NCBI RefSeq assembly: GCF_036785885.1
Contig: NC_092323.1
Span: forward strand, 14,392,501 to 14,456,500
DNA length: 64,000 nt
Direction: 5' to 3'
Source of the DNA: Coffea arabica
Taxonomy: Eukaryota > Streptophyta > Magnoliopsida > Gentianales > Rubiaceae
A program made the position numbers and the translations under genes. Numbering within the stretch: the stretch's first letter is position 1; each line of letters opens with the position of its first letter. Under the pieces are notes generated by a model. That model was not told where the DNA came from and made no database searches. It saw nothing but the letters and a program-made list of their open reading frames with translations. This document shows positions 46,392-56,694 of the stretch, piece by piece.

Positions 46392-47895
46392 TCTACTTAA
46401 AAGTTTTGAATTACTGTTTGATCAGAGGAAGTTTAAGTCTTGGTTTCAGAAATATCTGAATTTCATAAAGGCATATATAGAGAAATAAAGATGATGGACA
46501 GCTATAGTTTTCTTCTCGAGTAGGAAAAATACGAATATCTGTAAGATCATTTTGCTTCTAAAGTTGATTCTTGGATAATATCAGCTGCGATACAAACACA
46601 ATAAAGGTTTGATCTGTCTCAGACAACAAAGAATCTTAAGTTGCGTCAACATGCTGACAACATTGAAAGCCGAAAGTAGTCGTAGATGATAATAGTCTTT
46701 TCCTTAATTTTACTAGAAAGATTCCATGGTCAGGATGGTGTACTATGGCTTCTGAATTCAGTTAGATTATTCAATATGTTTGGTTTAGAACTGGAATATA
46801 TGTCATTTTATTAACAAGTTAATCAATTTGAAAGCCAAATAATAAATGGGAGATGATAAGGGACAATATGTAACACTTTCATTTCTATTGAATGATGCCC
46901 GTGATGATCTATCAAACAATAGATAACAATTATTATTAATCTTGATACCCACTCCAGGCCCTAATAGCCATTTGCCAAACACCACTCACATTTGCAAAAC
47001 TCGGGCCAGAAAAATAGTATACAAGACATTGGACTTCTCCAAGTGAACAGAATGTAATTCCTTTGACTGTTCGGGCACAATAGTTTTGACTGTGTTTTAA
47101 GGACAATAGTGTGTATGAATATGTTCCTATCTCTCCTTTTTCAAGTAGATAACTCCCAAATTTCCAAATACCTTAGACCCCTTATCACTAAGAAAATGAA
47201 ATTCTTTCATCAAAGTTTGTTGTTTATCAAGGTTGATTGGCCCCTTATCACCCCGGTCCTTTTTTTTGGCTTAATAAACGAAAGGGTTCCCTGCTACCAA
47301 CCCAATTTGGAAGCAGCATAAAAGATTTAGGCTAAACCACAATGGTGTTATGGTTTAGAAATCCATTACAAAAGCGAAAAGAAGGTATAAAGAAGGGTTG
47401 TAGCAGATTCTCCATTTCTGAGCAAAATTTACCTCTTACACAAAATGATGCCTTTCTAGACTTCTCTACATGATAAATAGATCGAACAATAATATATAGA
47501 AGATCCCATCACATATCCTTCCCATCTCACACAATGTTTCTTCAAAAAATTATTTAATGATTCCAAGGGTCGAGTCTACAAAAAAAAAATTAAAATGAAA
47601 AAGCATAGAAATCACATCATGCATTTTCTTTTCAAATTTTAAAGCACGTTAGAGGGATAACTAGATGACAGATATCAAAGATAGCGCACCATTGCCTCGG
47701 GTTCTTATTCTTCTTCTATTTTTCTCTCTCTCATTTTTGTTTTTCTTTTTGTGTACATATTGAAACTTAAAAGCTGCATGCTTTGCAAAAATCGAGCCAT
47801 TTTCTTTAGTTAAACCATTAAGGGAGTTTTCTTTTATATTGAGGACATGCTCCTATGAGCTAAATAACTATTTATTTTTGCCATTTTGTAATATA
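46318..47895. repeat. Segmental duplication, copy B (glutaredoxin start and upstream flank)
   Basis: The partner of 43775-45700. It includes the first 25 codons or so of the intact glutaredoxin and about 1.5 kb of its promoter side. Many small indels separate the copies, so the event is old. Confidence 0.82.
46473..46480 (-). promoter_or_regulatory. TATA box of the glutaredoxin gene
   Basis: On the minus strand CTATATATGC lies about 85 bp upstream of the ATG. The duplicated flank keeps a matching GGTATATATAGAG at about 43899. Confidence 0.6.
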
Positions 47896-48681
47896 TCTCC
47901 AATACATCTTTAGATTTTTTAAAGAATTTATAGCCAAGCACTTTATTCTTTTTCACTTCAAGCCAAGTTCATCTATATAACTCTACCATCTTTTCTTTTC
48001 TTCTCCTTTATTTAGTTCCATGTCAACAAATGACAAACAACTCACAACCTGGAGTTGGGGCGTGAGGCATATATTCTGTGAGAAAAATAACATTATATTG
48101 CCGAGGATGACTTGCACACCTTATCTTTAACAGTTTTACATATGCAAATCTCGAAAATTCTCCAATTCTGATACTAGAAGAGAATAAAATGTAGCTGCCA
48201 ACCTCCATAATCAAAGAAAAATCCAATTAAAATATTTGGAATACTTTAGACTGTTAATATGCGTGGTAATCAACGTTGCTATGATATATGTCATTTTGAG
48301 TTAATGTTTTTCTTTCAATTTTAAGAGCTAATTAACGTCAACATGTAGTTCAAGAGCGTGATTTCTTGTTGTAGTACTTAATCAATTCTCAAATATTTGT
48401 GTTTAATTGGTAAGGATCGAGAAGGTATGGGTATCTTTAAAAAAAGGGATAGAAGTATCTTATTTAAAAACTTGAGGGGCTGAATTTGTTCGTTGTTTTA
48501 TTCGAAAGCCCAATTAGCACTAATGTGACATTGTGCATTTAGATACCATAAAATAATAGAAGTGATATTTGCACTCCAAAATTAATTTCTTGCACTCCTT
48601 AGAGGCATGTTATTTAGTGAGTGGATTGGAGTGCAAGAGCCTAAAATGGACGCATGGATATCAATTTCCTAAAATAAATAA

Positions 48682-48787
48682 ATTATTTTTTATACATTGG
48701 CAGTGTATAATTATCAGAATTGGATGTTGGATGTATGACAACAAATCTTAATCTGAATTTGAAATTCAAAATTTTGCATATATCCTG

Positions 48788-48845
<58 letters not shown>

Positions 48846-48888
48846 AATAATTGTGACAGTATATATCCTAAAAGTGTATATAAGATTA
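48682..48888. mobile_element. MITE related to that at 6264-6406, with TA microsatellite
   Basis: It shares TATACATTGGCAGTGTATA-like ends and a GAAATTCAAAATTTTGCAT core with the copy at 6264-6406. It has expanded internally by a (TA)n tract. Confidence 0.55.
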
Positions 48889-49154
48889 GAGTCTATCTAC
48901 AAACAACCGATCTAAAATCACAAAATTGCTAAATGATAGACACAAATATGAAAATTCTTAAAATCATAAAAGTGGGCCATCTTTTAGTTTGTTTCTACAA
49001 CTTAAGTCGTATGTTGCTTAGTTTTGGACTGTCCATAATAAGATTAATTTAAAATGAATTTGTCAATTAGGCCCAAGTGTATTGATTGAAAACAACCACG
49101 GTAAAGACTTCATGAACAAAAGGTTTTCTATTATGGATTGTAATTAATTTTCTA

Positions 49155-49534
49155 CTCATTCCATCCCATTTAATAGTCTTGAGATTTTTCTCATATAGTT
49201 TTAAGAAAAATTAGCTAATTTTGTTGGAAAGTAAATCTGACCTAATGTTTTTCTAAATACCTTTATATTAATATTAAGAGTATCAGTAATCACTATACCT
49301 TTACATTAATTATAACAACAATAATAATGGTATATTACACCATTCAAGACATATATCAAGTGGAAAAGTTGATTGTATTAAATAAGGTAGATTATATTTA
49401 CTGATAATGAAGTATATTAACTAAGGGTATTTTGGAGAAATTAAAAATTAAATATATTCTTGAATTGAAAGTTGGACTATAATTTGAAATGGATGAAAAA
49501 TAAAAATAAAACTATCAAAATAGAACGGAAGAAG
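49155..49534. mobile_element. Stowaway-like MITE, 380 bp
   Basis: The left end CTCATTCCATCCCATTTAAT and the reverse-complemented right end CTTCTTCCGTTCTATTTTG are inverted copies. TA flanks both sides (49153-49154 and 49535-49536). Confidence 0.7.
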
Positions 49535-51210
49535 TATAAATATGTGTCTTCCTCTATATGGGTGGTTATACGCTTATTGTTGCTAACTGAAAGAAAATGA
49601 AATGAAAAGAGAATTTAAACTTTTCCTTTTCTTTCATATGTTAAGATACAACTTATAGACTCCATAAGATTTTAGTATGCAGTCCAAGGTTGAGACACAA
49701 AAAAGTAGAAGTCTACAAATATGAGTTTGAGTCTCACTAAATGTGAGTTTTATTAGCAATAAGCCATTCAACATCCCGTTGTTTTTGAGTTAGAAGTTAC
49801 AATTGTGGATTGCTTGCGAACATATAAAAAACCATATGACTTAATAGACATGAAAAGCCTCATTCCCTTAAAAATCCCATAACAATTTGATTCTCGAGGA
49901 AAAGTTAATCAAGGAAAAGCCATTCTAGATTTTTTTTTTCTTGCAACGAACAAAAGATGCCCAGTTCATATTTGCTGTTCTTGACTGAGAAGTGGAGGAT
50001 CGTTCCTAGTTCGTGCTTCGGCATGGGATAGGGTGGTCTTGTGGTTGTCTGACAGACTAACCTCTATTGTTTTGTTCTTCCAGTTTTTTTTTTTTTTTTT
50101 TTAAATTGTGGTTAAAATTAATTGATTTATCAATTTTTTCCAAAGTAAACATTCTTGTTAATCGAGGCCAGCTTATGGTAACACATGACTTAGACAACTG
50201 AGAACCAAACCCCATTCAGACCAATTGAAGTGAAAATTTCAATTTTTGCATACCATTTCGAAGAAAAATTGCTTTTGCCTGGCATGTTAAAGAATAATCC
50301 AAATTGAAAAGAGTACTAGCTAAGGCCATTTGCTTAGTCTTGCGATCTTCTCTCAGGATAAACTATCACCTCTTCCGCCAAGAGAAACCAAAGTCTCCTG
50401 ATACACTAATTTGGGGAGTGAAATCGATGGACTTTTGCATGGCTAATATGACTACCTTAGTCCAAGTTGGTGAAATACCTAGATATAACAGTATCTCTCT
50501 GTTTTTTTTTCTTGTTAGGCGCCCTAAGGGTGCAGGGCCTCGCTATAAAATATCACGTGTATTATTTAATGATTTTTTTCAATTCTGTACTCTAAAGGCA
50601 CAGTAGTGGTGAGAGATAGATTGGAATTGGATGGTCTAAAAGGAAGAATGGCAAATGAGAGATCCTCGATTTAAACCCTCCTACTACTACTACTGACACT
50701 GAAAACAATGTGAAAAAAGAGCATAGTAAAAAGAGTGGACCCCTATAAAATTCCAATATTATGATCCATGTCGAATTATGCAAGTTTTAACCATAGTGGA
50801 TCACTCCAAATATGAAATCAACTTCAATTAGGTACATCATGTAAAATTATTAATTTACCAAATTGGGGTTCTCCAATCATCAAAGTCGATATCTCTTCGC
50901 TGTATGACCTGTTTGGAGGATTTGGAATATTTTGATAAATTTAGAATGCAAAGTATTCAAAATAAAGGAGTTCAGAGGATAAAAACGAAAAGGGTGCGGA
51001 ACAGAACAAGTCCGTATTATTTTTATTATTATTATTTTTGGGTTCACATACAAGTCCATTTGATTCCACATTATTTTGGGGGGAAAATCTAAAAGGCTCT
51101 CTTTTAGGTTGGAGTCAACAACTATGGGGAGTCTGCCACAGCGGTTGTACGTGGTACGTACTTTCCCTTGCATTTTGTACGGAAATCTAAATAATGACCA
51201 ACCTCAATAT

Positions 51211-51249
51211 TTTTATGCCTGATATTTAGGCTTAATATCAGGCATAAAA
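51211..51249. other. Perfect 16-bp inverted repeat
   Basis: TTTTATGCCTGATATT and AATATCAGGCATAAAA are exact complements separated by a 7-base loop (TAGGCTT). No neighbouring gene explains it. Confidence 0.8.
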
Positions 51250-51904
51250 TGGGCAAGAACCAACATATATGTTTACTCGATTTTTGGTGAGCCCTGAAGA
51301 TTGATTGACATTCTACTGCTTAGCACAACTTGCCTATCTCAGCTTTAACAATTGTTACTAGAAGCGAATAAAAGGTAGCTACACACACAACAACCTCTGT
51401 CAAGAAAAAAAAAAAAAAAATTTCTAGTGAAGATAGGAAATAGAAGTATTGGGTGAATAAGCACGGATACCTTGATATAATTCAAGCTAGCTTCTAACGG
51501 TGTTAATTGATTATGTTCTAAAGCCTTGATCAGTCTGTGTTTTGGCCAAGCAGCTAAACAGATCAAATTAAATTGGATCGTAATTTTGCATATTTTCAGG
51601 GCCGGGCTACAAAATGTGTATTATTTCAGAAATGATTGTGAAAAAAATAATTAAACTTAAATACCGGATAAAATCACTTTTTCGAATCTGGCTCACAATT
51701 AAGTTTCCCCATATATGTCTGTAATCTAGGGCTCCATTCAAAATGTTATTTGAGTTTTGATAATTATACTCCAAAATCAATTCAAGTTCGCCGATTTGAA
51801 GTAGCTAGCTGAGGCTTCTTTTTTTCTTTTCTTTTCTTTTGGGAGCAAATGAAGAAGAGCAGTAAAAGCTTGTAAAAGCAAGAGGCTTTATTTTGTTATA
51901 CAAC

Positions 51905-53125
51905 TGACGGGTTCTTATTGTATCAATGCAAGTTTAATTCCGATTTTACACCCGTTGGACTGCAAGTATACAGGTCGAAATTTTAGTACAAGATGTGTAT
52001 CGGGTCGATCCCACGAGGAGCAATTTAAACAATTACTAAGCCCCTGTTCTCTCTATTATTTAGACTTACCATTAATTTTGAGCAGAGAAAATCTAATGCT
52101 GTAATCTACAAATCTGATGTACAAATCTAGTTTAACAAATGCTGAATGCAAATAGAGAAATTTCACTTAATGAAGATTCTAGGGATGTAGATTCCACTTA
52201 TGGCATAAACTACACAAATAAATGGATTTACTTATTGCTATTATTCTTGCTTAACCAGAGATTTATTTCCAAGATTACCAAGTCTCATTTCCATGATGAA
52301 ATGGCTTAGAGCAACATAGATTTCCCTATTTCCATGGTGAAATACTACTACAACTCTGTTTTAGTTCATGAAATACTAAGTAATCCACTTAAGTGTATTT
52401 CTATTTTCATGAACATACAACTCAAGCTCTACTCATGTGTTTCCATTGTTATTACCAATTCTCATTGAACAATAACAACTGTAAACAAGTTATTGGTGAT
52501 CAAACAATAACAAGAAATCACAGCTACACAAGTAGACAAGTTAACTCAAGATATAACAAGTGTAAATCACATTCAATTAGTATTATTTAGCCATAAGTTT
52601 CATCTACTCCCTAGATGAAGGAGTTTAGCTACTCATGAATGATTTAACAATCAAATTCACAAGTTTATTAATACAAAACATCATAAAGTACAAGTATAAG
52701 AAAGATAAAAGAAAGCTTAGCCAATTGAAGGTGAAGCTCTCCAATTCCTGCTATGTTCTTGCACAATATGATTACAAGTGAAAACTCTCCAAAAAATGCT
52801 TCTCCAAGTACTCCTAACTAGAGAGAAAACTTGTTGCAAGAAGGAAAACTAGCTACGTATGGTTATCCTTGCTTCTCCCTTGTGTTTCTGCATAAAAGGT
52901 GGTAGAAATTCCATTCCTCTCACTTCATAATTTCCTCCACTTAGATTTTGTAAAAAGAAGTCAAAGATATGATGTTCCTTTTGTCCACACTCATTTGGTC
53001 TTCTCTTTTATTGCAGAAGCATGTGCCACCGATTTCTGTCCCTCAAAATAGCTGTAAAAGTTGTGAGAAAGGTAAAGAAAAACGGCTGTGCCACTTGCTG
53101 AGGAGAGAGACAGATCATTTTCACA
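51905..53125 (-). repeat. Element-sense 3' LTR, U3 end deleted
   Basis: Identical by eye to 62173-63111 over its first 939 bp. It then continues with about 280 bp of U3 absent from the other LTR. From about 53126 the sequence matches element-internal DNA (compare 35600-35760), so the U3 terminus and original polypurine tract are lost. The exact junction is approximate. Confidence 0.75.
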
Positions 53126-53234
53126 AAAAATTATCCTCATGACAATATCTCCAAATATAATTCCAACATTTTTAAGCTCTAAACAACTAAAGTCATGCAT
53201 TTCAAGACACAATCACCCATACGATAAAGTGATC

Positions 53235-53274
53235 CCTCCCCCACACTTAAAATCTACAATGTCCTCATTGTAGA
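53235..53274 (-). other. Polypurine-like motif with AGGA-loop hairpin
   Basis: In element sense, TTTTAAGTGTGGGGGAGG follows a perfect 9-bp stem (TCTACAATG/CATTGTAGA, 53253-53274) with loop AGGA. It matches the two copies in the smaller element in form and differs in stem sequence. After the deletion it no longer abuts an LTR terminus. Confidence 0.7.
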
Positions 53275-53497
53275 GGAAGGTAAAAGAACTGAAACTTCCC
53301 TCAAATAGGTGGTGATGCAATTTGAAACCCTTAATCATCACGATCATCCAAATTCTGCCCAAATTGAGACAACAAGGGTACCAAACACCATAAGTAGCAC
53401 AAGATGATTCAAATAAAAGAAAACTGAAATCACAAAGTTTGTTTTAACAAAAGAAAAGAAAAATAAAGAAATAAAAGATCTAATCCGCTAAAAAGTA

Positions 53498-54862
53498 TCA
53501 TGGTTGCTCGGAACGAGGGTCTACTGCCTCCTCGGCTCCATGATAACCCTGTGAAGTACCAATATGGCCCTCCTCCTGATGAGGTGTCGGAGTAGGAGAC
53601 CGTCGGATATGAAAATGATCCTCGATCGCACGAAGGCGGCGATCATGTCGGTCGAGGCGCTCAGTCATCATCCGCTCCGTCTGGTCAATGCGCTCGACGA
53701 CTCGCGTCTCCATACAACAAATAGCATTGAGAAGCTCTTGCCACTTGGAGCGCGGTTGAGGAGGTGGTCGCGGAATCGGAGGAGGAAGAGTCTGATGTGC
53801 CTCCGTCTCTTGGGTTGCCGCTTGTGGTTCAGTGTGAGGCGGAGGCTGAGTGGAAGTCGATGCTTCTCCTGTGTCCCGGACCAAAGCAGCTCCAAAATCA
53901 GTAGAAATACCCAAAGCGTTGAGTATAGAAGCATTTACCTCCTCGACAGACCTAGTTACCACCGCTCTCTCGGTTCCACGAGGAACCTTGAGCTTCTCAA
54001 ACACGAGGGATAGCAGTCGAGGGAATCCGAAGCAAGTCTCGCCGGCCCTCATGCGAGCTGTGGTCCGCATATAGCTGATGATAATGCTGGGTAGAGGAAT
54101 GCCAGTCAACTGCCTACCCAATCCATGTATCATCTTATCCAGAAAATAGAGATCGCTATTTCGGATCTCCCGTTTACCACTCTTTTTCGGCACCACATTA
54201 AATGCAAAAAGATAGAAGATCAGGTGGTATCGATGCTCAAAGGAGTCGGCATATACCGTGAGTTTTTTCGAAGTTCCTCGCTCACGGTACTGACCCTTTA
54301 GACGCTCCACGGCTTCTCCCACTTGCCAAGGGTCTCGAGCCTTGAATTCCTTAGTCAGTTTGACATCTTCGCCTTCGTCTATGAGTTGAACGAAACGTCG
54401 CAGTGCCTCTCGATTGAGAACCACTTTCCTGCCTCGAACCCACGAGACGATGAGGTTGCCACTGTGGCTCTGCTTGTTCTCCACATTGGCGTAGAACTCC
54501 CGGACCAAGTTGGGGTAGTAGTACTTGGGCAATTGAAGGATGTTCTCCCATCCAAGTCGCTTGAATGCTGTCGAAATATGGTAGTGCGCATCCACCTCTG
54601 GAGCCAAGTGTTTCTCAATGATGATCTCCTTGGCTAGGCCGGCTTCATACCACTCTTGGTTTTCGAGCGATGTGAATCGTGTGGTATCGTAATCTGGCGG
54701 TGGCTCATCACGGCTAGTGGATGCAGTCTTCCGGCGAGATCGAGGTGGTGACTCAGGCGAAGGAGATTCTTCCTCAGGCGACTCCTCATGCACAGAAGGT
54801 GTATGTTCTTCACTTGACGATGGTGTAGGAGTACGAATACGAGCCCTCCTTGTACGAGCCAT
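53498..54862 (-). CDS. Athila-type third ORF ('putative plant transposon protein' domain), 454 aa
   Basis: A continuous frame from ATG at 54860-54862 (MARTRRARIRT) to TGA at 53498-53500. A basic, Ser/Pro/Glu-rich N-terminus of about 60 residues is followed by a globular part with LVREFYANV, SWVRGRKVVLNREALRRF and EIRNSDLYFLDKMIHG. A Pro/Gln-rich linker comes next, then a coiled, basic segment (RVVERIDQTERMMTERLDRHDRRLRAIEDHF, given only as a region). This layout is common in ORFs downstream of pol in Athila-like elements. I see no signal peptide or membrane segment, so an envelope role is not supported. A 5-codon upstream extension begins with TTG and is not used. Confidence 0.82.
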   Translation of the reverse strand: MARTRRARIRTPTPSSSEEHTPSVHEESPEEESPSPESPPRSRRKTASTSRDEPPPDYDTTRFTSLENQEWYEAGLAKEIIIEKHLAPEVDAHYHISTAFKRLGWENILQLPKYYYPNLVREFYANVENKQSHSGNLIVSWVRGRKVVLNREALRRFVQLIDEGEDVKLTKEFKARDPWQVGEAVERLKGQYRERGTSKKLTVYADSFEHRYHLIFYLFAFNVVPKKSGKREIRNSDLYFLDKMIHGLGRQLTGIPLPSIIISYMRTTARMRAGETCFGFPRLLSLVFEKLKVPRGTERAVVTRSVEEVNASILNALGISTDFGAALVRDTGEASTSTQPPPHTEPQAATQETEAHQTLPPPIPRPPPQPRSKWQELLNAICCMETRVVERIDQTERMMTERLDRHDRRLRAIEDHFHIRRSPTPTPHQEEGHIGTSQGYHGAEEAVDPRSEQP

Positions 54863-54945
54863 AGCACCTATAAACAAGATGAGTATGTATTAGAAAAGAT
54901 AGAAACTCGCTCATTCATATTAAAATAGGAATTTAAGAAAATTTC

Positions 54946-54984
54946 GGCAGAGTTTCCCTTTGAAAAAGGGCTAAACTCCCTGCC
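54946..54984 (-). other. Strong RNA hairpin 84 bp upstream of the third ORF
   Basis: The arms GGCAGAGTTTCCCTTT and AAGGGCTAAACTCCCTGCC pair over about 14 positions with small bulges. It is related to 35554-35592 in the non-autonomous element. Confidence 0.6.
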
Positions 54985-56631
54985 AAAATGTCCCCAAATT
55001 TAAACAAATAAGCTTCCTAACACTTCTCAAATCCAATTCCTACACTTAGAAAGGATATTAGCAGTAAAGAAATTATTTCATGCATATTAAGTGCAAACAA
55101 TTTTAAATTATATCTATTTGCAAAAATAAACATTCAAACACTTGAGAATATCATCAATCCAATTCATAACACTCGTTAACACTCAAGTTAACTACACATG
55201 ACTCCCAAGTTATCCTAATATTAATTATTTCAAGTAAAAGTGGTTCAATGTGCTTAACTTGATCGGGAACACACACTTTTACCCAATGGGCTATTGCTCT
55301 AATGATAGCATATCATTTTCAATTATAACATTGATTTATACTTCTCGGAACAGTTCATATATTCACTGAAAGCAAAATTCACAAATTTAAACCACTAAAA
55401 TGCTCAAGCCCAAAAATTGAGAAGGAAATCTCAAAACTATCACCAAATTCATAATTTTTACACAAATAAGCATGAAAATAATTATTACAGCTGATTTGAG
55501 CACAATGTAGCACAATTATATCACGAATTTGCAACAATTAAGCAAAATGTATTGAAAAACTAAAAATATACAAAAATGAGAGATATAAAATGTCACAGAA
55601 ATTCGAAATTTGTTACCTCAAATAGATGGAGTGATGATGGAGGATGATAATGATGCAAAAATGGAATAGAAACAAGCCCAAATTCGACCTCAAATTGCTA
55701 GATTTCAGTTTGGCCCTATTTTGCGTCTTGAAGATCAAAACCCCTCAATTTGATGTTTTTGATTCTAAATTGTTGAGGGTTAATGCTCTCAAGAGGTTAG
55801 GGAAGGTTTTATTGTGAAAAATTGGGAATTTTATGGATGAAATGGAAGATTGGAGGAAAGGGGATAGGGTTTCGAAGAGAGAGAGAAGAGAAATCTGGAA
55901 AAAATGAGGAACCGAGGCCTCGTTTCCTTTCTTATCGCGAAGAGATCCGAGGTCGGATCCTTTCTGGAAGGCCTCGGATCCTACATGGCTCGGATCAGCC
56001 TCAACAGAAACACAGACGAGCCCTCGGATTTATCTGGGTTGGAAAAGATCCGAGCTCGGATCTATGGATCCGCGGTCGGATCTGTCTGGGATTTTAGGAT
56101 CCGAGCTCGGATCCTGACTTCTCTGCACTAATTGCAGAAACTGCAATTTTTCAAACTTTTTCTCCCTTTTCCGGCCAATTCCAAAACACACATTGGACAA
56201 ACTTTTATCAATTCTAACCTCCCACGCACATGCAATATACCTTAAACACAATATCCATCCTCTCAAAACACAACAAACACATTTACATTGAAAATCGAGG
56301 GGTGAGGTTCTTTGATCATTTTTGCATTTTTACATCAAAATGGCATTTCTGAGCATTAAATACACATCAAATGAATCCATGAACCTTTATAACCATGATA
56401 TCACCAAAACTCACTTGAAATGCACAATGTATGTATAGGCATAGAAATTTTAAACACTTAAAACACAATTTGGTAAGAAAACTCCCTGCCAACATGATCT
56501 TCAAGTGCACCTCCAAGATGGATGATAAAACTCCCGTATCTCCTATAAACAAGTGAAATACATCTAATTAGTCAATTAACTTACACCAAAATGTAAGAAA
56601 CACATAAAAACACACAAATACATTATTATTA
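54985..56631 (-). other. Non-coding spacer between pol and the third ORF
   Basis: About 1.6 kb without a credible frame. It includes the GATCCGAG array at 55915-56119 and one further TTGGCAGGGAGTTT motif (element sense) near 56480. Confidence 0.7.
55915..56119. repeat. GATCCGAG palindromic array in the Athila-like element
   Basis: GATCCGAG and CTCGGATC alternate here, forming CCGAGCTCGG twice (about 56050 and 56102) and GATCCGCGGTCGGATC once. The position, in the spacer after pol, matches the array at 36004-36214. Confidence 0.85.
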
Positions 56632-56680
56632 TTAGGTTGCCTCCCAACAAGCGCTTTTGTTTATAGTCGTTGGCTCGACT
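56632..56680 (-). other. Conserved double hairpin after the gag-pol stop codon
   Basis: Starting 15 bases after the TAA (element sense), AGTCG pairs with CGACT, then AAGCGCTT, then a stem around loop AGGCAA with one G-U pair. Compare 36542-36589. Confidence 0.6.
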
Positions 56681-56694
56681 TTCCTATAACTTCT

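Larger units (their letters stand above)
47896..51904. other. Intergenic region with MITEs and simple repeats
   Basis: Contains two MITEs (48682-48888 and 49155-49534), a TA microsatellite at about 48795-48842, a T run at 50082-50102 and a perfect short hairpin at 51211-51249. A stretch at about 51355-51420 resembles 48165-48230 (TACTAGAAG, then GAATAAAA, then GTAGCT). Short frames show no recognisable domains. Confidence 0.5.

Noticed and set aside
50304-50606. Possible small gene on the plus strand
   Set aside because: No recognisable domain, a poly-T-derived stretch inside, and no promoter or splice context.
52393-52590. Small ORF present twice (also 62661-62858)
   Set aside because: It lies in the LTRs of the Athila-like element and repeats only because the LTRs do.
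53498-54862. Retroviral envelope gene
   Set aside because: No signal peptide, membrane anchor or glycoprotein features; position alone is not enough.
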